Of a DNA stretch of 64,000 nucleotides, positions 17,462 to 25,311 are shown one piece after another. A model generated the notes under the pieces. It did not search any database. It had not been told where the DNA came from and saw nothing but the letters and a program-made list of their open reading frames with translations. This stretch comes from Verrucomicrobiota bacterium. GTDB lineage: Bacteria > Verrucomicrobiota > Verrucomicrobiia > Limisphaerales > J093. A program made the position numbers and the translations under genes. Position 1 is the first letter of the stretch. Every line of letters starts with the position of its first letter. The stretch lies in assembly GCA_016716505.1 (NCBI GenBank), contig JADJWF010000011.1:620001-684000 (forward strand). Reading direction: 5' to 3'.

Positions 17462-18124
17462 ACAGAATCGGCTGATGCGATCGGTCGCCCAAGCGCCGCA
17501 GGCACGTTCGGCAAGAGGGCTATCCGCTCGGCGTAGGCACGCCCACTCTGCTCAACCGGCTGGTCCGTCACAGCGCGGTCCAACAGCAATGGCTGCCTGC
17601 CTAGGCCGGCGGCACCGCGGGCACTCTGCTCAAGGACGACGCATCAGGCTAGGCGAGCAGCGAAGTATCGCTGCGATTCACCGAGTGCGTCGTGTCGGCG
17701 ACGGCCGGGCATCTCTTCAACGGCAGCGCCCGGCTGGGCCGACTGGCGCTGACGGACTGCGAACTCCACGGCGGCCAGGTGCAACAGCCCATAGGCCCCC
17801 ACCGCCAAGGTTGGCACGCCTGCCACCGACGTCGGCACGCGCGCCTGAGCCTGCCCCACGCCCGAGAGAGTCTTTTTCTCCCGGAAGTTGACCTCCATAA
17901 CCCAGCGCCACGGAGACTCCTGCACCGCGCCGGCCACGGGACAAGGCGTGCTGGACGCCAGAACTGTGGGGGATCAGATGCAGTTGATCGCTCCGGTCGG
18001 CTCGGTATTTCAAAAGGGCACTTTCACGCCGCAGGGCCTGACTTGGACGGACCTGCCGGCCACTGAGCTGCTGGTCGCGCCGATGACGGAGCCCAGTGCG
18101 GTCTTTCGCGCCCGGCTGCCGTGA
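17462..18124 (+). pseudogene. Remains of a large exported repeat protein
   Basis: Plus-strand fragments in changing frames read as coding: PTLLN near 17545, SEVSLRFTECVVSATAG near 17665, LFNGSARLGRLALTDCELHGGQV near 17715-17780, and a clean C-terminal end TPQGLTWTDLPATELLVAP...AVFRARLP up to the stop at 18122-18124. The LTDCEL and GSEVxLRFTxCVV segments are the same as those decayed in both repeat arrays (compare 52735-52800). The original was probably a secreted beta-helix-like protein, judging by short repeated strand/turn texture; that is inference. Confidence 0.55.
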
Positions 18125-18459
18125 GGGGAGGCGCCTTCCCCCCAGGGGGGCAACTTGCGTCGCACCAAAAGCACCCTTTGAACGGAGTCGCCCCTCAGTG
18201 AGGGTGGTCAAGGGAACGCGTGGCCAGGGGTTGTAGGCCCGATCGCCCGCTCCATGCTGCCCGTTGCGCGGCGTCCATTCCTCGCTCCCGGCACGCTGCC
18301 ACCGGAGCGTCGAAGGTATCCGCGCCAGGACGAGTCAGGCGAGTGGCCTCGCCGCCCGGGCCGTGTGTGCCGGGGACCTGAAGGGCCGTGCCCCAAAAGG
18401 CCCGTCGCGCCAGCAGGAATTGCCTGTTCCTCGCGGCGGAGTCGTCTCATTCTCTCCGC
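18125..18459. other. Intergenic stretch, nothing recognised
   Basis: 335 bp between the pseudogene end and the thioredoxin-type gene. No coding frame, hairpin-plus-T-run or repeat unit was recognised. A promoter for the following gene must lie here, but no clear -10/-35 pair could be chosen. Confidence 0.5.
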
Positions 18460-19602
18460 ATGAAGACTCTCGCCTTGCTCTTCGCGGCGTTCGCTGGCGC
18501 GGCCTTTTCGACCCTGGCGGCCGACGAACCCAAGCCATTGCCGCTGGGCGCTCCGGCACCCGATTTCAGCCTGCCCGGCGTGGACGGAAAAACGTATTCG
18601 CTCAAGGACTTCGCGGCCTCGCCCATCCTGGTGGTCGTCTTCACCTGCAACCATTGTCCGACGGCGCAGTACTACGAAGACCGGCTCAAACGGATCGTGA
18701 CCGATTACCGGGATCGGGGCGTGGCGGTGGTGGCCATCTCCCCCAACGATCCCGAGGCTGTCCGCCCCGACGAGCTGGGGTACGCGGATTTGGGCGATTC
18801 CCTCGCGGACATGAAGATCCGTGCGCGCGATCACGCCTTCAATTTCCCGTACCTGTTCGGGGGCGGCGAGTTCGAGGCAGCCTCGCGGGCGTACGGCCCG
18901 ACCGCGACGCCGCATGTGTTCGTCTTCGACGCCGCACGCAAGCTGCGCTATGTGGGGCGGATTGACGACAGCGAGCGCGAGCGGTTCGTGCGCACGCAGG
19001 ACCTGCGCAAGGCATTGGACGCGCTGCTCGCGGGGCAGGAGCCGCCCGTCACGCAGACCCGCGTCTTCGGCTGCTCGACCAAGTGGTCTTCCAAGCGCGA
19101 CGGCGTGAAGCAGTACTGGGAACGGATCGCTGCCGAACCGGTGACGGTGCAGCCGGCCACCCCGGAAGACTTGCGCGCGCTGCGCATGAATGAGTCGGCC
19201 AAAAACGACGCGGCGAAGCTGCGGCTGGTCAACTTCTGGGCCACTTGGTGCGGTCCCTGCGTCACGGAGTTCCCGGACCTGATGCAGATCAACCGAATGT
19301 ACCGGCAACGCGACTTCGAGCTGATCACCGTGGCCGCACACTTCACGGACGAGCAGGCGGAAGTCCTGAGGTTCTTGAAAAAGCATCAGGCTTCGAATCG
19401 CAATCTGCTCTTCGCCGGCTCCCCGGCGGCGGGGCGGGACCCGTTCATGGAGGCGTTCGACGCGGAGTGGAGTGGTGCCCTGCCGTTTACGGTGTTGATT
19501 GATCCCGCCGGCGAGATTCTCTATCGCAAGGAGGGAGCGATTGATGCCTTGGAGTTGAAGCGCGTGATCCTCAAGCACCTCAACGCCCGAAAGCCATGGT
19601 GA
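18460..19602 (+). CDS. Exported protein with two thioredoxin-fold domains (redoxin + TlpA-like)
   Basis: 380 aa from the ATG at 18460, beginning with a signal peptide (MKTLALLFAAFAGAAFSTLAA). Domain 1 (about 25-190) is AhpC/TSA-redoxin-like: APDFSLPGVDG, then FTCNHCPTAQ with C63-x-x-C66. Domain 2 (about 225-375) is TlpA/ResA-like: VNFWATWCGPCVTEFP with C264-x-x-C267, then a conserved cis-Pro region GALPFTVLIDPAG. It probably acts outside the inner membrane as a thiol-disulfide reductase or in metal-protein maturation. Two active CxxC sites in one chain could pass electrons internally. Stands alone; flanked by repeat debris upstream. Confidence 0.8.
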   Translation: MKTLALLFAAFAGAAFSTLAADEPKPLPLGAPAPDFSLPGVDGKTYSLKDFAASPILVVVFTCNHCPTAQYYEDRLKRIVTDYRDRGVAVVAISPNDPEAVRPDELGYADLGDSLADMKIRARDHAFNFPYLFGGGEFEAASRAYGPTATPHVFVFDAARKLRYVGRIDDSERERFVRTQDLRKALDALLAGQEPPVTQTRVFGCSTKWSSKRDGVKQYWERIAAEPVTVQPATPEDLRALRMNESAKNDAAKLRLVNFWATWCGPCVTEFPDLMQINRMYRQRDFELITVAAHFTDEQAEVLRFLKKHQASNRNLLFAGSPAAGRDPFMEAFDAEWSGALPFTVLIDPAGEILYRKEGAIDALELKRVILKHLNARKPW

Positions 19603-19995
19603 ACACGGGCGATCGGCGCCTGTCATCGCCGGGGACGCCGGGGCCGCTGCGCGGAGCCAGACCCGCGACCGCATCTCTGGCTGCTCTTGCTCAAGCGGGT
19701 CCGGCCAAGAATCCCTGGCTCGGCGAAGACGGCTAACAGGGCGAACCGTGCGATCGGAGAGGCATCGAAGACCGGTTCTCGGTTGGTTCGAGCAACCGGT
19801 CCAGGAAGCGGTTCAACCGGACCGACGGCGTGGGTTGGTGTCCGCTTTGCGCTTGCAGCCGGAACCCGCGGTGGACAAAACTTAACTGCCCTAAGTAATG
19901 TTGTCCTGCGTTATCGCCTTCGCGGCCGCCGCGCCGTGTGATTCGGTCACCCGGATGTCTTCCCTTCGCTCCTCGATTTTAGAAAGGACTCAACC
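19603..19995. other. Intergenic stretch ahead of the symporter gene
   Basis: 393 bp. No gene recognised. A purine-rich AGAAAGGA at about 19981-19988 gives a good ribosome-binding site 7-8 bases before the ATG at 19996 and supports that start. No terminator or operator recognised. Confidence 0.5.
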
Positions 19996-21702
19996 ATGCA
20001 TTGGCTAGATTGGATCGTCATCGCGCTCTATTTCGGAGTGATCGGGTGGGTGGCGTGGTGGTACGGACGGCACCAAAAGGACACCACGGACTACTTCCTC
20101 GCTGGGCGGAACGCCGGGTGGGTGGTGATTGGGGCCTCGATCTTCACCTCGAACATCGGCTCCGAGCACATCGTCGGTCTGGCCGGCCAGGGCGCGGCGA
20201 CCGGTATGGCGATGGCCCACTGGGAACTGCACGCGTGGTGCCTGATCGTCCTCGGCGGATTGTTTGTGCCGTTTTACTACAAGGCCGGGGTCAAAACGAT
20301 TCCCGAGTTTTTGGAGCGGCGCTTCAGTCCGCGCACGCGCTGGATTCTCTCGTGCGTGTCGCTGGTGGCCTACGTCTTCACCAAGGTGAGCGTGACGGTG
20401 TATGCCGGGGCGATTGTTTTTCAGGCTCTGCTGCCGGAAATCTCCCTGACGCTGGGGGGCTGGACGCTGAACGCCTTTTGGATCGGCGCGTTCACCACGG
20501 TGATTGTCACGGGCATCTATACGGTCTTTGGCGGGATGCGCGCGATCATGTCCACGGCCACGCCGCAGGCGGTGATCATCCTCTTCGGGTCGTTTGTCAT
20601 CACCACGATCGGTTTGGCGAAACTGGGCGGCGACGCGGGCGTCTTCGCGGGTTGGGGCGAGCTGGTGAGCCAGTGCAAAGGGAACGCCAAACAGTTCGCC
20701 CTCTGGCGACCGTTGTCCGATCCCGATTTCCCCTGGCTGGGCATTCTGATGGCGTCGCCGATCGTCGGTCTCTGGTACTGGTGTACGGACCAATACATCG
20801 TCCAGCGCGCCTTGTCGGCAAAAGATCTGGCGACCGCGCGGCGCGGCGCGCTTTTTGGCGGCCTGCTCAAGGTGTGGCCGGTGTTGATCTTCCTGATCCC
20901 GGGGCTCATTGGCTGGGCGCTGCATCAGAAGGGCATCATTCAACTCCCGTTGAAGCCGGGCACCTCGGCCATTGACGGGGATCAGGTCTTCCCGTCGCTG
21001 GTGAAGATGCTGCTGCCGGCCGGCATTCGCGGTTTGATCGTAGCCTGCCTGCTGGCGGCGCTGATGAGTTCGCTGGCGTCCCTGTTCAACTCCAGCGCCT
21101 CGCTCTTCACTGTGGACATCTACGAGAAACTGCGGCCGGGCCAGTCCGAGCGGCACTTGCTCACGGTAGGCCGGATCGCGACGACGGTAGTCGTGGTCTT
21201 GGGCATCATTTGGATTCCGGTGATGGCCAAGATCTCGGGGGGCGGGCTGTACCAATATCTGCAAAGCGTTCAGGGCTATCTGGCCCCACCCATCACGGCG
21301 GTGTTCTTCCTGGGGCTGTTTTGGAAACGGATCAACTCGGCCGGCGCCACGTGGGGGCTGGCCGGCGGTTTCGTCCTCGGGATGATCAAGCTGACGATTC
21401 AGGCGCGCTACGGCCGGGGGAAGATCGAGGACCCTGCTTGGCTGGCGTGGATCGGCGATTTCAACTTCCTGTACGCCACGGGGTTTCTGTTTGCCGTAAG
21501 CGCCATCATCATCATTGTCGCGTCCTATCTCACCCCACCGCCGGAGGAAGCCAAGATCCGCGGTCTGACCTATGGTTCGATCCATGCGGACGCGGGCGAG
21601 GAAATCCGCCGGAGCTGGGACACCGGCAACAAGCTCATGGCCGGCCTGATCGGCGTGCTGGTGTTGTGCCTGTATCTGTACTTCAGCTTCTGGCTGGGCT
21701 GA
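19996..21702 (+). CDS. SGLT-like sodium:solute (sugar) symporter
   Basis: 568 aa with about 14 hydrophobic helices, the size and pattern of the solute:sodium symporter family and closest in style to bacterial SGLT-type sugar transporters. TM1 contains GASIFTSNIGSEHIVGLAG; downstream are YKAGVKTIPEFLERRF, YTVFGGMRAIMSTATPQ, PIVGLWYWCTDQYIVQRAL and ALMSSLASLFNSSASLFTVDIY. The serines in the last segment correspond to the region of the sodium site in the family. Sits in the inner membrane and imports a sugar or polyol with Na+. The glycosidase genes around (GH88, GH29) make an oligosaccharide product the likely cargo. Substrate is inference. Confidence 0.9.
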   Translation: MHWLDWIVIALYFGVIGWVAWWYGRHQKDTTDYFLAGRNAGWVVIGASIFTSNIGSEHIVGLAGQGAATGMAMAHWELHAWCLIVLGGLFVPFYYKAGVKTIPEFLERRFSPRTRWILSCVSLVAYVFTKVSVTVYAGAIVFQALLPEISLTLGGWTLNAFWIGAFTTVIVTGIYTVFGGMRAIMSTATPQAVIILFGSFVITTIGLAKLGGDAGVFAGWGELVSQCKGNAKQFALWRPLSDPDFPWLGILMASPIVGLWYWCTDQYIVQRALSAKDLATARRGALFGGLLKVWPVLIFLIPGLIGWALHQKGIIQLPLKPGTSAIDGDQVFPSLVKMLLPAGIRGLIVACLLAALMSSLASLFNSSASLFTVDIYEKLRPGQSERHLLTVGRIATTVVVVLGIIWIPVMAKISGGGLYQYLQSVQGYLAPPITAVFFLGLFWKRINSAGATWGLAGGFVLGMIKLTIQARYGRGKIEDPAWLAWIGDFNFLYATGFLFAVSAIIIIVASYLTPPPEEAKIRGLTYGSIHADAGEEIRRSWDTGNKLMAGLIGVLVLCLYLYFSFWLG

Positions 21703-21748
21703 GGGAACAGCGGGCACCAGGACGCACCTTTGGATCGGCAGTTTCGGC

Positions 21749-22771
21749 ATGGAATCGCCGTCGGTGAAATCCGGCTTCGGAACAATCGTCGCGTCCGGAC
21801 TTGTCGTGATCGCCGCCATGCTCGTGGCTGACACCGGTGGGCCTTTCGCTGCGCCTGAATCCTTTTATTTGGGCGCTTGCGATGCCTCGGCGACGGTGGC
21901 TGTGGACGATTACCATTTCCTCGCGGCGACCGACGAAGACAGCGTTTTGCGCCTGTTCCGGCGTGACCCGCCGGGGCCGCCGGTCAAATCCTTCGATCTT
22001 GCCTCGGCTCTTGAACTGGGCCGCAAGGCCGGCGAAACGGACATCGAAGGGGCGGCCCGCATCGGCGATGTCGTGTACTGGATCACCTCCCACGCGCGCG
22101 ATGGCGACGGCAAGGCGCACCCGGATCGAGCGCGGTTTTTCGCGACCCGGCTCGCGGGGCAGGGCACCGAGTTGAGTGTCGAGATCATCGGCCGCCCTTG
22201 CAGGACGTTGGTCGCAGACCTCGTCGCTGCCCCTTGGGCCGCCCAATACGACCTCGCCGACGCGGCCGGGCGATCCGGCAAGGGCAAAGGGGGCCTCAAC
22301 ATTGAGGGCCTTTGCGCGGATGGACGCGGCGGCTTGCTGATCGGCTTCCGCAACCCGATTCCCCGGAAGCGCGCCCTACTGGTCCCGCTCCGGAATCCGG
22401 CGCAAGTGGTCGCCGGCAGCCGCCCCGAGTTCGGCGACCCGGTTGAACTCGACCTCGGCAACCGCGGCGTTCGGGACCTTGCCTTCGCGGACGGCCGGTT
22501 CTTGATCGTTGCCGGCCCGCGCTCTGGCGCGGATGACTTCGCCCTGTATTCGTGGCGCGGACCGGGCACGCCGCTCCAGTTCCTCGGCCTCCGCTTCACG
22601 GACGGCTTTTCACCGGAGGGCGCGGTGTTCTATCCGGACACGGGCTGGCGCGGCGTCCATTTGTTCAGCGACGACAGCGGCCGCGTGGTGGACGGTCGCC
22701 AGTGCAAAGACATCGAGGACAAGCCGCAGCGCCGGTTTCGCGCGCGCTGGGTGGCATTGCCGGAGCGCTAG
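21749..22771 (+). CDS. DUF3616-family protein
   Basis: 340 aa. An N-terminal hydrophobic stretch (GTIVASGLVVIAAMLVA) suggests export or anchoring. The core shows DUF3616 features: TVAVDDYHFLAATDEDSVLRLF, then TDIEGAARIGDVVYWITSHARDGDG, LNIEGLCADGRGGLLIGFRNP and DGFSPEGAVFYPDTGWRGVHLFSDD. The repeated strand-and-turn layout suggests a beta-propeller-like fold. Function is not known for the family. It lies 46 bp after the symporter on the same strand and may be co-transcribed with it. Confidence 0.75.
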   Translation: MESPSVKSGFGTIVASGLVVIAAMLVADTGGPFAAPESFYLGACDASATVAVDDYHFLAATDEDSVLRLFRRDPPGPPVKSFDLASALELGRKAGETDIEGAARIGDVVYWITSHARDGDGKAHPDRARFFATRLAGQGTELSVEIIGRPCRTLVADLVAAPWAAQYDLADAAGRSGKGKGGLNIEGLCADGRGGLLIGFRNPIPRKRALLVPLRNPAQVVAGSRPEFGDPVELDLGNRGVRDLAFADGRFLIVAGPRSGADDFALYSWRGPGTPLQFLGLRFTDGFSPEGAVFYPDTGWRGVHLFSDDSGRVVDGRQCKDIEDKPQRRFRARWVALPER

Positions 22772-22832
22772 GACCCCGCGCCGGCGGACTGGGCTGCAAG
22801 CCCGGCCGTTTCCGCGGCGGACGCGGGTTCGT

Positions 22833-24317
22833 TCACGGCTCGGCGTACAGGCCGAACTCGGCGATGGCCGGACAGGCGGATGCCCGGATGATGCGCAAGC
22901 GCACTCGATCGGTCGTGATCTTCTGAGGAAGCCGCACTAGCCGCCGGTTGCCGATGCTGGTGCCCTGAGCGAACTCGACCCACGCGCCGTCCCGCCACTG
23001 ATCCAGCGCGAAGGCCTCGATGCGTTGGCCCAGAGCAATCGCCTCTCGCAGGTCCACCACGTTGAACGTGGCCGGCTGGCGCAGCGTCAGCGCCAGTTCC
23101 GCCGTCCTCACCTCGTCGGGAGTGGTCCAGTAAGTGTCGCGTTGGCCATCAAGGACCAGGCGCGGGCCGTACAGCCGGCGGGTCGGCCGGATGGAACTCG
23201 CTTGGAAGCGCGCGCCGGCGGCGAGGTTGGTGGCGAAGGTGGTGTCAAGAATGCGCCGAAAGTCGGCGAGGGACCGGATGTCGTTTTCGTGAATCCGGCC
23301 GCGCCGGTCCGGCGGCAGATTGAGGTTGAGGCAGCAACCGCGCCCGACCGACGCGTAGTAGATTTCCAGCAACTGCGCGGGCGTCTTCACCTGGCTGTCC
23401 TCGGCGGGGTGATAGAACCAGCCGGGACGGATGCTGACATCGCACTCCGCCGGAATCCACGCGGTGCCGGGACGCTCGCCGTGGGTCAGGCCCTCGCTGC
23501 TGCCGCCCGGGTAGCGGCCCGGTTTGGTCATGTCCAGCGTGGCCCAGCAGGGGTCGCCGGCGAACCCGCGCTCGTTGCCGATCCAGCGGAAGTCGGGCCC
23601 CGCGTCGCTGAACAGGCAGGCCATTGGCTGCCACTCGCGCACGATCTGCCACGTGTTCGGCCAGTCATAATAGGTCCGGTTGTCAATCTGGCGCTTCTCC
23701 CGCGCGCCGCCGTAATAGCCGTCGCCGCCGTTCGCGCCGTCGAACCACACAGTGAACAGGTCGCCATACTGGGTGAGGAGTTCGCGGAGCTGATTGCGGT
23801 AATACGTGAGGTACTCGGGCCGGGCGTAATCCCGGTGGTTTCGGTCCCACGGCGACAGGTACACGCCAAAGCGAATGCCGTGTCGTTGGCAAGCATCGGC
23901 GATCTCGCGCACGACATCGCCCTGGCCTCCCTTCCACGGGGAATGCTTGACCGAGTGCTCGGTGTACCGGCTGGGCCAGAGGCAGAAACCGTCGTGGTGC
24001 TTCGCCGTCAGGATGACTCCGGCCATGCCAGCCGCCTTGGCGGTGCGCACGATCTGGTTCGCGTCGAAATCGGTCGGGTTGAAGACCTGCGGGCTCTCGT
24101 CGCCGTAGCCCCACTCCTTGTCGGTGAACGTGTTCACCGTGAAGTGCAGGAAGCCATAGAACTCCATCTCATGCCAGCGGAGCTGGCGCTCCGTCGGGAC
24201 TGGGCCGTACGGCGCGGGCGGCGGACTGGCCTCCGCGCTGTTGATAGAGATGCAGCCCGACGAGGCCAGAGCCAGCAAGCCAGCGACGGTGAGGGAGAGA
24301 GGGAGGCGACTTCGCAT
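22833..24317 (-). CDS. Alpha-L-fucosidase (GH29), lipoprotein
   Basis: 494 aa from the ATG at 24317. A lipoprotein signal ends in LASSGC with C22 as the lipidated Cys, so the enzyme is membrane-attached outside the cytoplasm. The GH29 barrel has YGFLHFTVNTFTDKEWGYG, ILTAKHHDGFCLW (106-112 region) and FTVWFDG, where D193 matches the catalytic nucleophile. About residues 360-494 form a beta-rich C-terminal part with RFQASSIRPTRRLYGPRLVLDG and a DTYWTT segment, like an F5/8 type C (CBM32-type) sugar-binding module. Hydrolyses terminal alpha-L-fucose from glycans. The ATG is chosen because it starts the lipoprotein signal. Converges with DUF3616. Confidence 0.9.
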   Translation of the reverse strand: MRSRLPLSLTVAGLLALASSGCISINSAEASPPPAPYGPVPTERQLRWHEMEFYGFLHFTVNTFTDKEWGYGDESPQVFNPTDFDANQIVRTAKAAGMAGVILTAKHHDGFCLWPSRYTEHSVKHSPWKGGQGDVVREIADACQRHGIRFGVYLSPWDRNHRDYARPEYLTYYRNQLRELLTQYGDLFTVWFDGANGGDGYYGGAREKRQIDNRTYYDWPNTWQIVREWQPMACLFSDAGPDFRWIGNERGFAGDPCWATLDMTKPGRYPGGSSEGLTHGERPGTAWIPAECDVSIRPGWFYHPAEDSQVKTPAQLLEIYYASVGRGCCLNLNLPPDRRGRIHENDIRSLADFRRILDTTFATNLAAGARFQASSIRPTRRLYGPRLVLDGQRDTYWTTPDEVRTAELALTLRQPATFNVVDLREAIALGQRIEAFALDQWRDGAWVEFAQGTSIGNRRLVRLPQKITTDRVRLRIIRASACPAIAEFGLYAEP

Positions 24318-24372
24318 GGCCGCCACCGTAGGCAACCCGGCGCGCCGCTTCAATTCCTGACCCGCGCCCGCC

Positions 24373-25311
24373 TCACTCCGCGGCCAGCGCGTCGCCCGCT
24401 GCCTCCACCAGATCGTCGGTCTCGACAGTCCCGAGCGCCAGCACATCCACGCCCACGCGCAGAACGTGGTCGCCGCCGCCGATCAAGACGCCGCGGATCG
24501 GACTCACGTCGCCATAGTCGGGTCCCCAACCCAGGGTGATGTGCTGCATCGAAGGCAGGAGGTTGTTGGTCGGATCCACGTCCATCCAACCGATCCCGGG
24601 GCAAAAGAAGGCGATCCACGCGTGCGAGGCGTCGGCGCCCACGAGGCGGGCCTGGCCCGGCGGAGGCACGGTCTCCAAATACCCGCTGACGTAACGAGCC
24701 GGCAATCCCAGCGACCGCAGGCAGGCAATCTGCAGGTGCGCGAAATCCTGGCAGACACCCCGGCGCTCCCGCAGGACTTCGGCCAGCGGCGTGGCCACCG
24801 TGGTGGCGGTGGCGTCGAACCGGAATTCCGCGTGGATGCGCGCCGTCAGGTCCAGCACGGCCTCGAGCACCGGCCGGCCGGCGGGAAACGAGGGCCGGGC
24901 GTAGTCGGCAAACGACTCCTCAAGGGGCACGAAGGGGGAGGCAAAGGTGTATTCGTACGCTTCGAGCGCGCGGGGCGAGCGGTCCGTGCGGCACAAGCCG
25001 CGCACGCTTTCCCAAGTCGGAGTTTCCGCCGGATCGGGAATGAACGCCGGGCCGACTGCCACCCGGCTGCGCGAAGTTACGCGCCACCGACGGTGCGCCC
25101 CCTCGATGGTGACGAACGTCACGTCATTGCCGAAGTAATCCGTGAAGCGGCTGGTGGACGTCGGGACGGGCGCCGTTTCACGGGAGTAGCTGAGCCGCAG
25201 TTGGCGCGGCAGCCGCCGCGGCGTCAGTCGCAACAAGTGGTGCGCCACCATGACATCCGACTGGTAGTCGTACGTGGTCGTGTGGGTGATGTCGAAGAGT
25301 TGGGCCTTCAT
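24373..25311 (-). CDS. Transglutaminase-like cysteine protease family protein
   Basis: 312 aa. The N-terminal ~90 residues (ITHTTTYDYQSDVMVAHHLLRLTPR) are the bacterial transglutaminase-like N-terminal domain. The catalytic core follows with C187 in RRGVCQDFAHL, H230 in DASHAWIAFF and an Asp in GWMDVDPTNN (244/246). No signal peptide, so cytoplasmic. In many bacteria this gene stands next to a circularly permuted ATP-grasp/alpha-E protein, as here; such clusters are thought to make or cut a peptide or amide-linked product, but the reaction is unproven. It overlaps the preceding gene by 134 bp, which suggests translational coupling or a misplaced upstream stop. Confidence 0.85.
   Translation of the reverse strand: MKAQLFDITHTTTYDYQSDVMVAHHLLRLTPRRLPRQLRLSYSRETAPVPTSTSRFTDYFGNDVTFVTIEGAHRRWRVTSRSRVAVGPAFIPDPAETPTWESVRGLCRTDRSPRALEAYEYTFASPFVPLEESFADYARPSFPAGRPVLEAVLDLTARIHAEFRFDATATTVATPLAEVLRERRGVCQDFAHLQIACLRSLGLPARYVSGYLETVPPPGQARLVGADASHAWIAFFCPGIGWMDVDPTNNLLPSMQHITLGWGPDYGDVSPIRGVLIGGGDHVLRVGVDVLALGTVETDDLVEAAGDALAAE

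Noticed and set aside
15382..17536. Several 100-270 codon frames in the repeat array, with recurring ADLPVGTGAG-like text
   Set aside because: The text comes from translating the palindromes; frames break between units and no start or ribosome site recurs.
20005..21834. 609-codon minus-strand open frame
   Set aside because: Lies opposite the SGLT-like symporter, whose membrane helices are unmistakable; the antisense product is Arg/Gln/Asp-rich without motifs.
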